Positions 7,951-15,477 of a DNA stretch of 15,477 nucleotides are shown here, one piece after another. Positions within the stretch are counted from its first letter, which is position 1. Each line of letters begins with the position of its first letter. The stretch lies in contig JAHNZQ020000004.1 of assembly GCA_019155205.2 (NCBI GenBank), positions 1,792,980-1,808,456 on the forward strand, in the 5' to 3' direction. This DNA comes from Gracilaria vermiculophylla. Its lineage: Eukaryota > Rhodophyta > Florideophyceae > Gracilariales > Gracilariaceae. Both the position numbers and the translations under genes were made by a program. The notes below the pieces were generated by a model. That model saw only the letters and a list, made by a program, of their open reading frames with translations. It did not search any database and was not told the origin of the DNA.

Positions 7951-9253
7951 TTTCGGATACAACGTAAAAGCAGACATTGCAACAAAAAATCAAATCTCAA
8001 TGATATAAACCAAAGAAAGAGAAAAAAACGATAGGAAAAATGTAGAGAGGGGCTTTTTACGCAGACAATTGATTGATCCATATACTTTTATAACATATCT
8101 TTTTTTTTTTACCAAAAATCTTCACGTAAGACAAATATTCTCCAGATACTCAAAGTGCCTGGGTCAAGTCTAGAAAAAGCTGATGCCGCACTTCCATTAT
8201 TGTCTATTTCTGCATTTCAACGTCAGTTTGAAATTTTGCAATATCCGTCTAGTTTCCTCGGCACTAACTCTGACGAAGAAACGGACTCAAACAGTCTTAT
8301 GTATGGTTTATATTATATGCAAAACTGCTTGATGAAATACAGTATAGTGAGCACGGCGAAGTTTTTGTCTTGAGAGTTTGACGAAAGGTTTTGGGCTGTT
8401 GCCGGAAGTTAAGACCAAAAGCGAAACTGTGGCAATAGAATACTATATTCGACACCTTCGAAAGACATTTTTGTATGCTGTTGACGACATTAAGACATAC
8501 AGGAAAGTAGACTTCTCTTTAAAATATTTTCATCATTTCGAGCTCTGCTTTTGAACAACTAGAAATTAAACTTATCCACTGCATATCTATTGTGATGTTT
8601 AAGCATTGGGTTGATAAACATTTCGCTCGATTCACAATGAAAAAAAAGCCTAAGAACGAAATCGCTTCAGCATTTTTTGTTACAATGACTATGCTACTGA
8701 TGCATATTTTCAGTAGTTCTTTCGTTTATCCGAAAATATGGTAGAATGTAAAACATTTTTCAGTGGCAGGCATAATTATATATGCCTTCAGAACTGAAGT
8801 TTGAGTCTTGCCCAATGTTTTTTTCTATGATAATTTCCAGTCACGCACATGCATATAAGGCGGCATAACATCAGGCATGGAGAGTAGAAGGATTTTAAAT
8901 ACTACGTAACCACAGTAGAGCCTCTCTATTGAAGAGCAACCTATGTCTTGTGGCGAAAAATTGAATGCTTTGTTCCAAAGCACTGGAACATCATCTGTTA
9001 TCCCAGATATACTGTCGAGTCTCAACGTTTTTTTATTTTTTAAGTCTCTTAATTTTTCTACCAATTGTGACCTAACAACGCGGACAAATAAAAAATTCCA
9101 TGAACAATTCTGATTACTGTGCAGGTAATATTGTCTTATGATGCTCTTTATAGAGATGCAAAAGGCAAAAATCTCAGAGCAAACGACTGAAGCGGCAAAC
9201 TTCATCGATGCAGTGCCTACACGTGAACCTCCATTGTTTTTCTCTCCCCTCTC
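7922..9253. other. AT-rich intergenic stretch without a convincing gene
   Basis: It contains T runs (for example near 8100-8110) and scattered short open frames. The longest is a 126-codon minus-strand frame at 8825-9205 directly downstream of paralogue 3. It has no signal peptide, domain or motif I recognise, and its length is near chance for this much sequence. A plus-strand frame around 8155-8373 has no proper ATG start. Confidence 0.55.
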
Positions 9254-10081
9254 TTACTCGCCCAGGGTTGTATCGAGCGTTTTGTCCTCTATGTTATCGA
9301 ATTCGACAACACCAGGGCTCTGTTGCCTAATGTTTCCATTATTGTCAGCCATGACCAAGTCAGCATTTCGTTTTACCACGTTAAAGATCTCTCCAGAATC
9401 CAAGGTGACTTGGTTAATATATACCCATCCAAAAATAGTGAGCGTCACCCGTTGTCCTTCGGATCTATACTCAAAATTTGAATTATATGTGCCTCGCAAT
9501 TGGGTGGATCCTGCCGATGCCAGCAAGGACTTGGCAGCATCAGCAAATGATCGGAATTCGGCATCAGCTAGGATTCTGCGCGTTTCTTCTTCTTCAGAAT
9601 ATCCATAATTGGCGGCCGCCTGAAAGAAGAAGAAGTAACCACCGCTGGCCTTCGTTTGAAGAGTCTTTTTTTCGCGCCTGTAGAAGTCCTGTAGCTCCTG
9701 AGAGTAGTTTTGAACGAGAAGATCGGTCCGATCCTCAATTTCACTCGCAAGTCGTCCATTGAGAGTTACAGATCCGCTCATGTTTGCAACTCCTCTCGTG
9801 ATTCCGACCGCAGGAATTGTTAGACCAACAATGGAACCTGAAGTTTGAGTGTATCCTAACCTTGATCTCTGAATGCCTGCAGCCTGAGCCACTGTCGGTG
9901 TCAAATCTCGAGACGATACGAGACCCAGCTCATCGACAGTATTCGAGAGACTCAGTTTTGGGTGAATAATGGAATCAATCACAGCCCGAGACGAGGTAGT
10001 GAGCGGAGCGGATAAGGAAACAGAGAAGCAAAGAACACCCGCAAGAAGAAACAATATGGAAAAACGTTCGAAGGCACTCAT
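9254..10081 (-). CDS. Secreted FFFFQ-family protein, paralogue 3
   Basis: The product is 275 residues of unknown function and is the clearest family member. The start at 10081 is chosen because it opens a signal peptide (MSAFERFSILFLLAGVLCFS, cleavage near residues 24-25). An in-frame ATG at 10159 would add a basic 26-residue extension that blocks the signal, and it lies close to the expected transcription start. The family parts are GIQRSRLGYTQTSG at 69-82, IVGLTIP at 84-90, and NMSGSVTLNGRL with sequon N100 at 100-111. Next come the charged helix at about 112-146 (sequon N125-Y-S, then LQDFYRREKKTLQ), the aromatic block GYFFFFQAAANYGYS at 148-162, a second helix at 163-190, VTLTIFGWVYINQVTLDSG at 212-230 and DLVMADNNGNIR at 241-252. 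The only cysteine is in the signal peptide. No membrane anchor follows. A TATA box lies 110 nt upstream. Confidence 0.88.
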   Translation of the reverse strand: MSAFERFSILFLLAGVLCFSVSLSAPLTTSSRAVIDSIIHPKLSLSNTVDELGLVSSRDLTPTVAQAAGIQRSRLGYTQTSGSIVGLTIPAVGITRGVANMSGSVTLNGRLASEIEDRTDLLVQNYSQELQDFYRREKKTLQTKASGGYFFFFQAAANYGYSEEEETRRILADAEFRSFADAAKSLLASAGSTQLRGTYNSNFEYRSEGQRVTLTIFGWVYINQVTLDSGEIFNVVKRNADLVMADNNGNIRQQSPGVVEFDNIEDKTLDTTLGE

Positions 10082-10190
10082 TTTGAGAGACGGCAGTTTC
10101 GCGGAGTTTGTGCGAGTTCTTCTCACTTTAGTTCGGTGCTCAGACTTTTGGACATGCAATCATTCTCTGGTAGTGAGTCCGAATGTCCTG

Positions 10191-10198
10191 CTTTTATA
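10191..10198 (-). promoter_or_regulatory. TATA box of paralogue 3
   Basis: TATAAAAG in the context AAGTATAAAAGCAG on the minus strand. It lies 110 nt before the ATG at 10081, which would place the transcript start near 10165 with a leader of about 85 nt. This is the best core-promoter match in the window. Confidence 0.55.
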
Positions 10199-10792
10199 CT
10201 TAAGAAAATGGAGCAAAAGAAGAAAACGGTTTTTGGTTATCATGTCTGCAATGACTAAGGTGACCATTAAAAACTTTTACAGCTACAGCAGTGTTGCGCT
10301 TCTAACCTTAAAAAAGATACATGTACTGCAAAGTAGTTACGCGTCATCAAGTGCTCCGAAAGACTTATTGCTGGCAAAAATTCAAAATTTGGAAGTACAG
10401 TTATGCGATAACGAATCCTTCTTCGTTCTTGGGCGGATATTAGCCGGGAAATTTGGGCAATGTTGCCATCAAGGCATGAACAATTAGCATTCGAGACATT
10501 TCAATCATGCAGCAAGTTAGGTGCAACTCAAAACAAAGTATTCGATGCATATGTGAATTTTTGCATGGTATGAAACTAGATTCTGTCCGAAACCACTGTC
10601 GCGGAACACCGTCGAAGTAATGACGCAGCAAATGTGAAAATGATTTAAAGGCAATTGGCACGGCTAGCATCCTTGTTGAATTCTTTTTCTTATACGTAGA
10701 TGTGTGCTTTTTAGAGCCACGTAACTGTTTGACGTTGCTGACTCTATTTTCCATTAATGAGTTCCTAAAAATCTGGCTTCCTTTTTCAACAC

Positions 10793-11092
10793 ATGAAAAA
10801 CGTCATCATTGTCTTTATTTTTTTTTTGTTTTGCGAGACTCATGACAAGGATGGGTGTCAAATGAACTTGGGACAAATTCGGGAGGTGGTCTTTAAGCAG
10901 TCAGAATCTATCGTTGGATTACGTGAGTTGGCTTATTCTATGACAATAAAGCAGCAAGTGCACTTTACGCATCATGACCATGTTAGATTTATCTTATGGT
11001 TGCATGGCAGGAAAGGATATTCATATTTGTTTGTTTTCTTACAAGGTGACATATATGCGGTTAACGAGTGTAAAAACTATTTATCTCGATAG
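10793..11092 (+). CDS. Doubtful small secreted protein, 99 residues
   Basis: It begins MKNVIIVFIFFLFCETHDKD, which resembles a short signal peptide or membrane anchor, in context CACATGAAA. The rest (two more cysteines at about 22 and 93, a His-rich TKQQ-VHFTHHDHVRF-like middle) matches no family I know, nor the neighbouring secreted paralogues. The length is compatible with a chance frame and there is no clear promoter. Its main support is the position of the hydrophobic segment right after the ATG. Confidence 0.2.
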   Translation: MKNVIIVFIFFLFCETHDKDGCQMNLGQIREVVFKQSESIVGLRELAYSMTIKQQVHFTHHDHVRFILWLHGRKGYSYLFVFLQGDIYAVNECKNYLSR

Positions 11093-11486
11093 TGTTTACT
11101 TGCAAGAAGTTGTAAAGAATCCTGGAAGGTAGGCCAGGTGTCATCAATGGGTGTTCACAGAAGTCCTCGCTTTATAGAGGCAACGAACATACGTGAGCAT
11201 AAGCTAGTCTATGCTCAAATAATCAAATACAAAATACAAACGAAGGTCACGTATAAACAATACAAATACGAAAAGGATAGAGGACGCACTTCAAGCATTC
11301 AAAGTCACTGAGAAAGATTGCTTTTTGTACTCCAAAAACTATCCCTGTTACACTGCAAGACTGGAGATGCCGTATGAAGAGGACTCTGGTTGATTCTAGG
11401 ATGGATACGACAGAATCTACGTCTTCCACAGTAAACAGTGCGCTGCCATCGCTAAACAGCTTGTACTTGCACTAATCAATCAGCAA

Positions 11487-11568
11487 CAATACTTAAAGAC
11501 AATAAAGCTCGTAGACTGTCTTCGAGGCAATACTTAAAAAAAATGTAGCTTGCAGACTGTCTTTCGGA
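11487..11568. repeat. Two-copy 41-nt tandem repeat
   Basis: Two adjacent units start CAATACTTAAA and share GTAG-CT, AGACTGTCTT and a following TCG. They differ at about seven to eight positions, so the duplication is not recent. No coding frame spans it convincingly. Confidence 0.7.
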
Positions 11569-12469
11569 TGCTGTAGGCCTCAGTTTATCTATCTGTATCT
11601 AATTCCATAAAGTAGCCTCACAGCTGCCGGGTGAACATCTTACCAGCTCTGCATGGAAAACATAAAAAATCATGAATGGCCATGACTTTTTGAAAACGTT
11701 CTTGGATCATCCCAAATCCACCTAGGCTTAATTTGGAACGCTTCCCAAATAGTAATAAACACCGGTTCTTGGTGTTAATGTTGATTAAACCTGTTTTCCA
11801 CTCAAAGAATGATTCCACTCTTTGCAGTCGCCATGGTGATCGTTCCAAAAAGCTGTACTTAATACTGCAATGCAACAATCTTCACAAAACTAGATCCTCT
11901 ATCGAACGGGACTAGTTTAAGGTGTAAATAAATATGCATGGAATGCTTGAAGTGCGTAGCCCGTCCACAAATTTGTGATGGACTCATCTGGCAAGGAATG
12001 TAGGGGATTTGTGGGACTCCAAGGAAAAAAAAAACCAGAAATATACCTTTTCGCTTGCCTATCTCCCCGGCAACCTGCGCAATCTCACTTTTCCACCGCG
12101 GAACTACAGAGGTCTTTATCAATATATGAGCGGCTCCAGTTTAAGAGCCTAAGCAATTTCGCATTGAAATGCAGCTCGTACAGGTTTTTCATTCACTGAC
12201 ATTTGATAAAAGCTTCTGGAATAGTTATTTTACATAATTAATCAAGTTATTTGATGAACTGCAGCAGAAATCAACTTTAAATCACTTCAAGAATATACAG
12301 AAGATTTCAAAAAATAGCGCTCAAAACTATTGTATTCCTTACAAACCCAGCACATTGGCAGTGCCGATAACTAGGACGTTATTACAAATACAAAATTAAA
12401 AGTCCGTTCTCCAGCGTTTTACTCAGCGTTTCACAAAATGCCTCGAGAGAAAGATTTGACTCTTGATGG

Positions 12470-12490
12470 AAAGGCTCCAAAAGAGCCTTT
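12470..12490. repeat. Perfect 8-bp hairpin
   Basis: AAAGGCTC, then the loop CAAAA, then GAGCCTTT, followed by TAT. It resembles a bacterial terminator in shape, but the setting is eukaryotic, so it is simply a short inverted repeat. Confidence 0.45.
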
Positions 12491-12540
12491 TATACCGCCA
12501 ACTACTCCTTCAAACAAATTGCTGCCTATCTCTAGAAATA

Positions 12541-12814
12541 AAATTTGTGTATTTTTTATTTTTAAAACGTGGTAAATATGGTAACTTGAAAAAAATATCT
12601 CAACGACGTACGCATTTCTTTCGAAACAAAAGAAAAATATCAAAAACATACGAAGCAATTTGGGCATGCCGAGACTGTAAAACGCCATTCCAAATTGTTT
12701 GAATCTGTTTCAACTGTCACAAGGGCTGTTCATGACAAAAAATGTTTTAAAGATAATAAGGGAAACGTAGCAACTTTAAGAACTGATGAGCATCTTTTTA
12801 AACGTCTGAAATAG
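12541..12814 (+). pseudogene. Frameshifted fragment resembling a FLYWCH zinc finger
   Basis: One frame reads RGKYGNLKKISQRRTHFFRN, then KRKISKTYEAIWACRDCKT, and stops at 12700-12702. The +1 frame continues with VTRAVHDKKCFKDNKGN and VATLRTDEHLFKR until a TAG at 12812-12814. Joined by eye, this follows the FLYWCH order: G--L----GY-F-RN+K------WRC+DC, then -RAV----GNV--L---H-H. The last His of the motif and the aromatic FLYW positions are partly lost. FLYWCH fingers often occur at the N-terminus of Mutator-like transposases, so this is probably a decayed transposon piece. No catalytic domain follows. The match is by eye only. Confidence 0.3.
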
Positions 12815-12835
12815 GCCAGGGCATACAACGATTTT

Positions 12836-12868
12836 TATCCACACAAGAGGAATATGGTTGTGTGGATA
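12836..12868. repeat. Perfect 11-bp inverted repeat
   Basis: TATCCACACAA at 12836-12846 pairs exactly with TTGTGTGGATA at 12858-12868 across an 11-nt loop. It begins 22 nt after the end of the FLYWCH-like fragment, so it may be part of the same old transposon or an independent structured RNA or binding site. Confidence 0.65.
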
Positions 12869-13439
12869 GAAGGAAAGTGATTCTTGAATATGGTCAGATC
12901 GATGGAGCTACTGGTCTCAATACTTATGTTCATTTGAATAGTCATTTTCAATAACAAAGAAAGCGTATTTTTGTCATGATTTCGGCTTGGTTTTCTTCGT
13001 ACGGAAAAAGCCCTCTCTGGTACTTGTTTATGGCAACTGGAGTTAAGACAGAGACGTTAAGATCTTGTGGTCGCTTTTGCTGCGGTTTATAGATGAGTAT
13101 CATCTAGAGCAGGTACTTTCGTTTAATACACTGAGCGAAGCACCTTAGAGATTTGACACGCATCATGGCCGCTGAGCTCTTAGTCTAACTTTAGATGAGC
13201 AGTCTAGGTGGCAGGGCTAGAATTTATACACGCCAGCACGTACAAATAGACCACGTGTCGGGTGCCCCCACGAGGGTAGCGTAGCCTCGTGGGTGGACTG
13301 TAAGCAGAATTGATATCCACATCATTGGGAAGAGGTTCGAGAGCTTCTTCCTCTCCATTGAGTACGTATAAGGACCTTCTGCCTGAAGCTTTCAGAGCCC
13401 GGCAGTTTTTACTGTCTGTGGTACATCGAGTGGCGCACG
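12869..13439. other. Non-coding stretch with a hairpin, left of the Copia LTR
   Basis: No gene is supported. A minus-strand frame at 13204-13500 and a plus-strand frame at 13310-13504 overlap each other and have no recognisable features. GC content rises from about 13200, so the LTR or another repeat may begin as far left as here. The hairpin at 13267-13293 is listed separately. Confidence 0.45.
13267..13293. repeat. Perfect 9-bp GC-rich hairpin
   Basis: CCCACGAGG and CCTCGTGGG flank the 9-nt loop GTAGCGTAG. This is a stable stem close to the Copia LTR, possibly within it if the LTR is longer than drawn. Confidence 0.6.
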
Positions 13440-13474
13440 CGGAATCGGTCCGTAGGGAGAAAGCGGGCGAATGG

Positions 13475-13480
13475 TTTATT
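13475..13480 (-). promoter_or_regulatory. Putative LTR poly(A) signal
   Basis: AATAAA on the minus strand, about 145 nt downstream of the LTR TATA box. This is the expected order for the R region if the LTR extends this far. Confidence 0.35.
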
Positions 13481-13622
13481 GAGCACAGGAAAGGCTCCAA
13501 CTAGAGGGAGAGACCAAATGGTATGTAGTATTGGAGGTCAGAGGGGCGAGGGAAGGTTGGAGGGATGTTAAAAATGTTCGCCAGCTCTGGCTTGGATTTA
13601 CTTGGAGGTGCCTCGACCTCGA

Positions 13623-13630
13623 CTTATATA
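13623..13630 (-). promoter_or_regulatory. Putative LTR TATA box
   Basis: TATATAAG in the context CATTATATAAGTCGAGG on the minus strand, about 460 nt into the LTR. It reads in the element's own direction. Confidence 0.45.
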
Positions 13631-14060
13631 ATGGCTCAGTCGCACCGATTAGATTGCATTACAAATTGCACTGAAAAGGCGAGACAATCAACACTACGAA
13701 TCATATTGTAACATGACATAAATGTACTAGCCACAATTCAATAATGCTTACAACAGCAAGGCACAACAAGGCATGACAGTTCCGTACACTCACGAGACCA
13801 TGACAATGCACAAATTCACTCAACCACCTTACACTCTCTGTATTCCGCCACCACTCGTGTCCATACAGCAATGTGTGTGTATAGTTACCATTACGAGGCA
13901 CATTACACTAGACCATATCTGGTGTACATTAAGCTGAGTATGCAATGTGTACACCTGGAAACCATATGGTAGTGAACAACGTGCCGAATAGCACAGCTGC
14001 ACACGTGTACCACACAAAGTCAACATTAAACACAGCCCATGGTCCCCGGAACATTTAGTT

Positions 14061-14110
14061 GTCAGTGACAGCACAAGCACCTTATCCAACACCCCCCCTC
14101 TGTCACTGAC
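14061..14110. repeat. Perfect 10-bp inverted repeat spanning the PPT/LTR junction
   Basis: GTCAGTGACA at 14061-14070 pairs with TGTCACTGAC at 14101-14110. The 30-nt interval contains the polypurine tract and the first 21 bases of the LTR, so the priming site for plus-strand synthesis would sit in a loop of the genomic RNA. Confidence 0.7.
14092..14102 (-). promoter_or_regulatory. Polypurine tract (plus-strand primer site)
   Basis: CAGAGGGGGGG on the minus strand, immediately before the LTR's TGTTGG and 10 nt after the end of the pol frame. This is the standard position of the polypurine tract in Copia elements. Confidence 0.65.
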
Positions 14111-14111
14111 T

Positions 14112-15477
14112 TCAAACGTCTAGGGGCATCAGGCCACTCTCACCTCGGAACTTCTCCAGCTTCACGCGACCAAGTGGTTTTGTCAGCATGTCGGCAACCA
14201 TACGCTCAGTCGGGCAGTACTGCAACTCAATGGACTTGTCCTGCAAAGCCTCTCTGGTGAAGTGAAAGCGAATATCAATATGTTTGGTTCGTTTGTTCAC
14301 AACTCCATTTCGAGCGAGGTCAATGCAACCCTGGTTGTCCACATACACAGTAGTGGGTTCAACCAAGATCTTCACGGCCTTGCTCAAGTGCATACCGCTT
14401 GCGTTGTCGATGCCATTCCACAATCGCCTAAGCCAGATCGCCTCCTTGGTCCCAGAGCACAGACTCACATACTCGCTTTGCATTGCCTTCGTCCACGCCT
14501 TGCAATCAGGGCGTGCAACTGCATCTCGAAACGACACGGGAATGTCATCACTGGCTGTAAGTAGAGCAGTTGGACGCCCATAAAACGAAGTCGGCTTCCG
14601 CATACGAGTAGACCTGCGCAATGGCACTGGCTGTTGCACATCTGGAGCATCTTCTGGAACGTCGGTGGAGTGATCGGGACCGCTTTCTGGGATCTCATCT
14701 GGAGGTGTGGCTGTGTCACTATCCTCAGTAACGGGTTCAACTGGTGGTTGAGAAGAGAAGGTTTGATCCGACTCGGACTTTACCCGGATTTCCATCTCGG
14801 CGTAGTCATCTTCACAATGATCAGTACTCTCATCTGAGTCATTGCGTTCATCAAACTTCACATCTCTTGACACGACCAACTTTCTCTTTTGCTCATCCCA
14901 CAGCTTATAGACATGCGATCCAGCAGTGTACCCAATGAAGATCCCCTGCACGGCACGGTCCTCCAGCTTCTTCAGCTTGTGGTCCACCACCTTGTACCAG
15001 CACTTGCTTCCGAATACACGCAGATTGCTCACGTTAGGCTTTTGTCCATGCCACAACTCATATGGGGTCACGGTACTGGGCAATGCCTTACACGTCACTC
15101 GGTTGCGCACGTACACCGCAACATTCAGTGCTTCTGCCCAGAAGCTTTTGGGCAGTTTCTTGTGACGAAGCATTGACCTGACCAAGTCCATGAGTGTGCG
15201 GTTGAACCTTTCGGCGAGCCCGTTCTGGTGCGGATTGTAAGGCACAGTACGCTGATGTTCAATACCGTGTGACTCAAGTTCATTGGCAAATTTGTTTGAG
15301 ATGTACTCACCACCATTTTCCGTTCGTAGCGCACGAAGTACGCACTCATTGGCAGTAGTAGTTTTAACTTGGGTACCTATTTGGTTTTGAACAAACTTGA
15401 GCCATTTCACGAACATCTGGAACGCCTCACTCTTGGTCTTGAGCATGTACAGGACACAGAACCGGCTGTAATCGTCG
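14112..15477 (-). pseudogene. Copia Pol remnant: integrase plus RNase H end, RT deleted
   Basis: The frame is open from the right edge (DDYSRFCVLYMLKTKSE) to a TGA at 14112. Residues below count from the ATG at 15446. About 1-115 are the integrase core: the expected second catalytic Asp in the RTDNGGEY block reads Glu (RTENGGEY, 41-48), while the Glu of NGLAERFNRTL (75-85) is kept. Post-core motifs follow (TPYELWHGQKPNVSNLRVFG at 127-146, then GIFIGYTAGSHVYKLWD). An acidic, Pro-rich hinge at about 200-275 leads to RRSTRMRKP and the pre-RT segment FRDAVARPDCKAWTKAMQSE (306-325). The next residues, YVSLCSGTKEAIWLRRLW (326-343), belong near the end of RNase H, followed by VDNQGCIDLARN, KRTKHIDIRFHF and ADMLTKPLGRVKLEKFR. 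The entire RT, including its YVDD region, and the front of RNase H are missing, yet the frame is preserved. It is probably mobilised only in trans, if at all. Confidence 0.85.

Larger units (their letters stand above)
10199..12540. other. Intergenic, repeat-bearing, no clear gene
   Basis: AT-rich sequence with short overlapping frames on both strands, none over about 104 codons. Except for the doubtful small secreted ORF, the tandem repeat and the hairpin given separately, I see nothing functional. Confidence 0.5.
13440..14091 (-). repeat. 3' LTR of the Copia element (left end uncertain)
   Basis: On the minus strand the LTR begins TGTTGGATAAGG at 14091, directly after a G-rich polypurine tract, as expected for a 3' LTR. 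Inside it are TATATAAG at 13623-13630 and AATAAA at 13475-13480, giving a plausible U3, R and U5 order with U3 of about 470 bp. The end should be ...CA on the minus strand, that is TG on the plus strand. Several candidates exist (for example 13566, 13575 and 13404). The poly(A) signal favours an end left of 13475. Without the 5' LTR or a target-site duplication in view I cannot choose. Confidence 0.6.
13440..15477 (-). mobile_element. Ty1/Copia LTR retrotransposon, 3' part, internally deleted
   Basis: On the minus strand the order is integrase, hinge, RNase H end, polypurine tract and 3' LTR, the Copia order with the reverse transcriptase missing. The element runs off the right edge, so Gag, protease, the zinc-binding part of integrase and the 5' LTR are not visible. 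The left limit is approximate because the LTR's end could not be fixed. Confidence 0.8.

Noticed and set aside
8155..8373. Plus-strand frame of about 72 codons
   Set aside because: It starts at GTG rather than ATG in a eukaryotic setting, and the product matches nothing I know.
8825..9205. Minus-strand frame of 126 codons downstream of paralogue 3
   Set aside because: No signal peptide, motif or family resemblance; the length is near what chance gives in this much AT-rich sequence.
12470..12493. Hairpin resembling a Rho-independent terminator
   Set aside because: The window is eukaryotic and no gene ends at this point.
12468..13500. Exact 13-mer GGAAAGGCTCCAA at 12468 and 13488
   Set aside because: About one or two such matches are expected by chance in a window this size, and the flanks are unrelated.
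13829..14092. Minus-strand frames of 66-87 codons between 13701 and 14092
   Set aside because: They lie inside the U3 part of the Copia LTR and have no recognisable protein features.
14262..15176. Several plus-strand frames of 64-100 codons opposite the Copia Pol remnant
   Set aside because: They are antisense shadows of the clear integrase/RNase H frame.

Overview
This is eukaryotic nuclear DNA. It carries LTR-retrotransposon pieces, widely spaced genes without introns, secretory signal peptides, TATA boxes and AATAAA-type poly(A) signals, and no bacterial-style operons. The intron-poor genes mixed with Copia and Gypsy debris would fit a red alga or an oomycete-like protist. I cannot name the lineage from sequence alone.

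Layout. Bases 1-647 (minus) hold the N-terminal part of a reading frame that runs off the left edge; it is probably a Gag-like or other retroelement protein and lies in GC-rich DNA. Bases 1377-1796 (plus) are a decayed Ty3/Gypsy integrase C-terminus with a chromodomain-like tail and an internal stop. Bases 1797-2588 are non-coding, with a short tandem repeat, a perfect hairpin and a tRNA-like A-box/B-box sequence.

Bases 2589-10081 are the host-gene core, with four signal-peptide genes. Three of them (2589-3356 minus, 4454-5332 plus, 9254-10081 minus) are diverged paralogues of a secreted family I do not recognise. They share two N-glycosylation sequons, a charged helix, an aromatic block of the form GYFFFFQAAANYGYS, and a C-terminal strand plus DSG-type turn; their mature chains have almost no cysteine. 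The fourth (5618-7114 minus) is a larger six-cysteine secreted protein whose C-terminal half has one segment resembling the paralogues' last strand. Genes one and two diverge from a 1.1 kb shared upstream region with three ATGCAAAT octamers. Genes two and three converge, each with AATAAA about 32-34 nt after its stop.

Bases 10.2-13.4 kb contain no convincing gene. They hold tandem and inverted repeats, a doubtful small secreted ORF and a frameshifted fragment resembling a FLYWCH zinc finger. From about 13.4 kb to the right edge (minus) lies the 3' part of a Ty1/Copia element: integrase, a hinge, the end of RNase H, a polypurine tract and a 3' LTR. The whole reverse transcriptase and the start of RNase H are missing at an in-frame junction, so this copy looks non-autonomous.

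The best candidate for an undescribed system is the cluster of secreted FFFFQAAANYGYS proteins. It has clear family-level conservation, codon evidence for selection on the protein, and no function I can assign.
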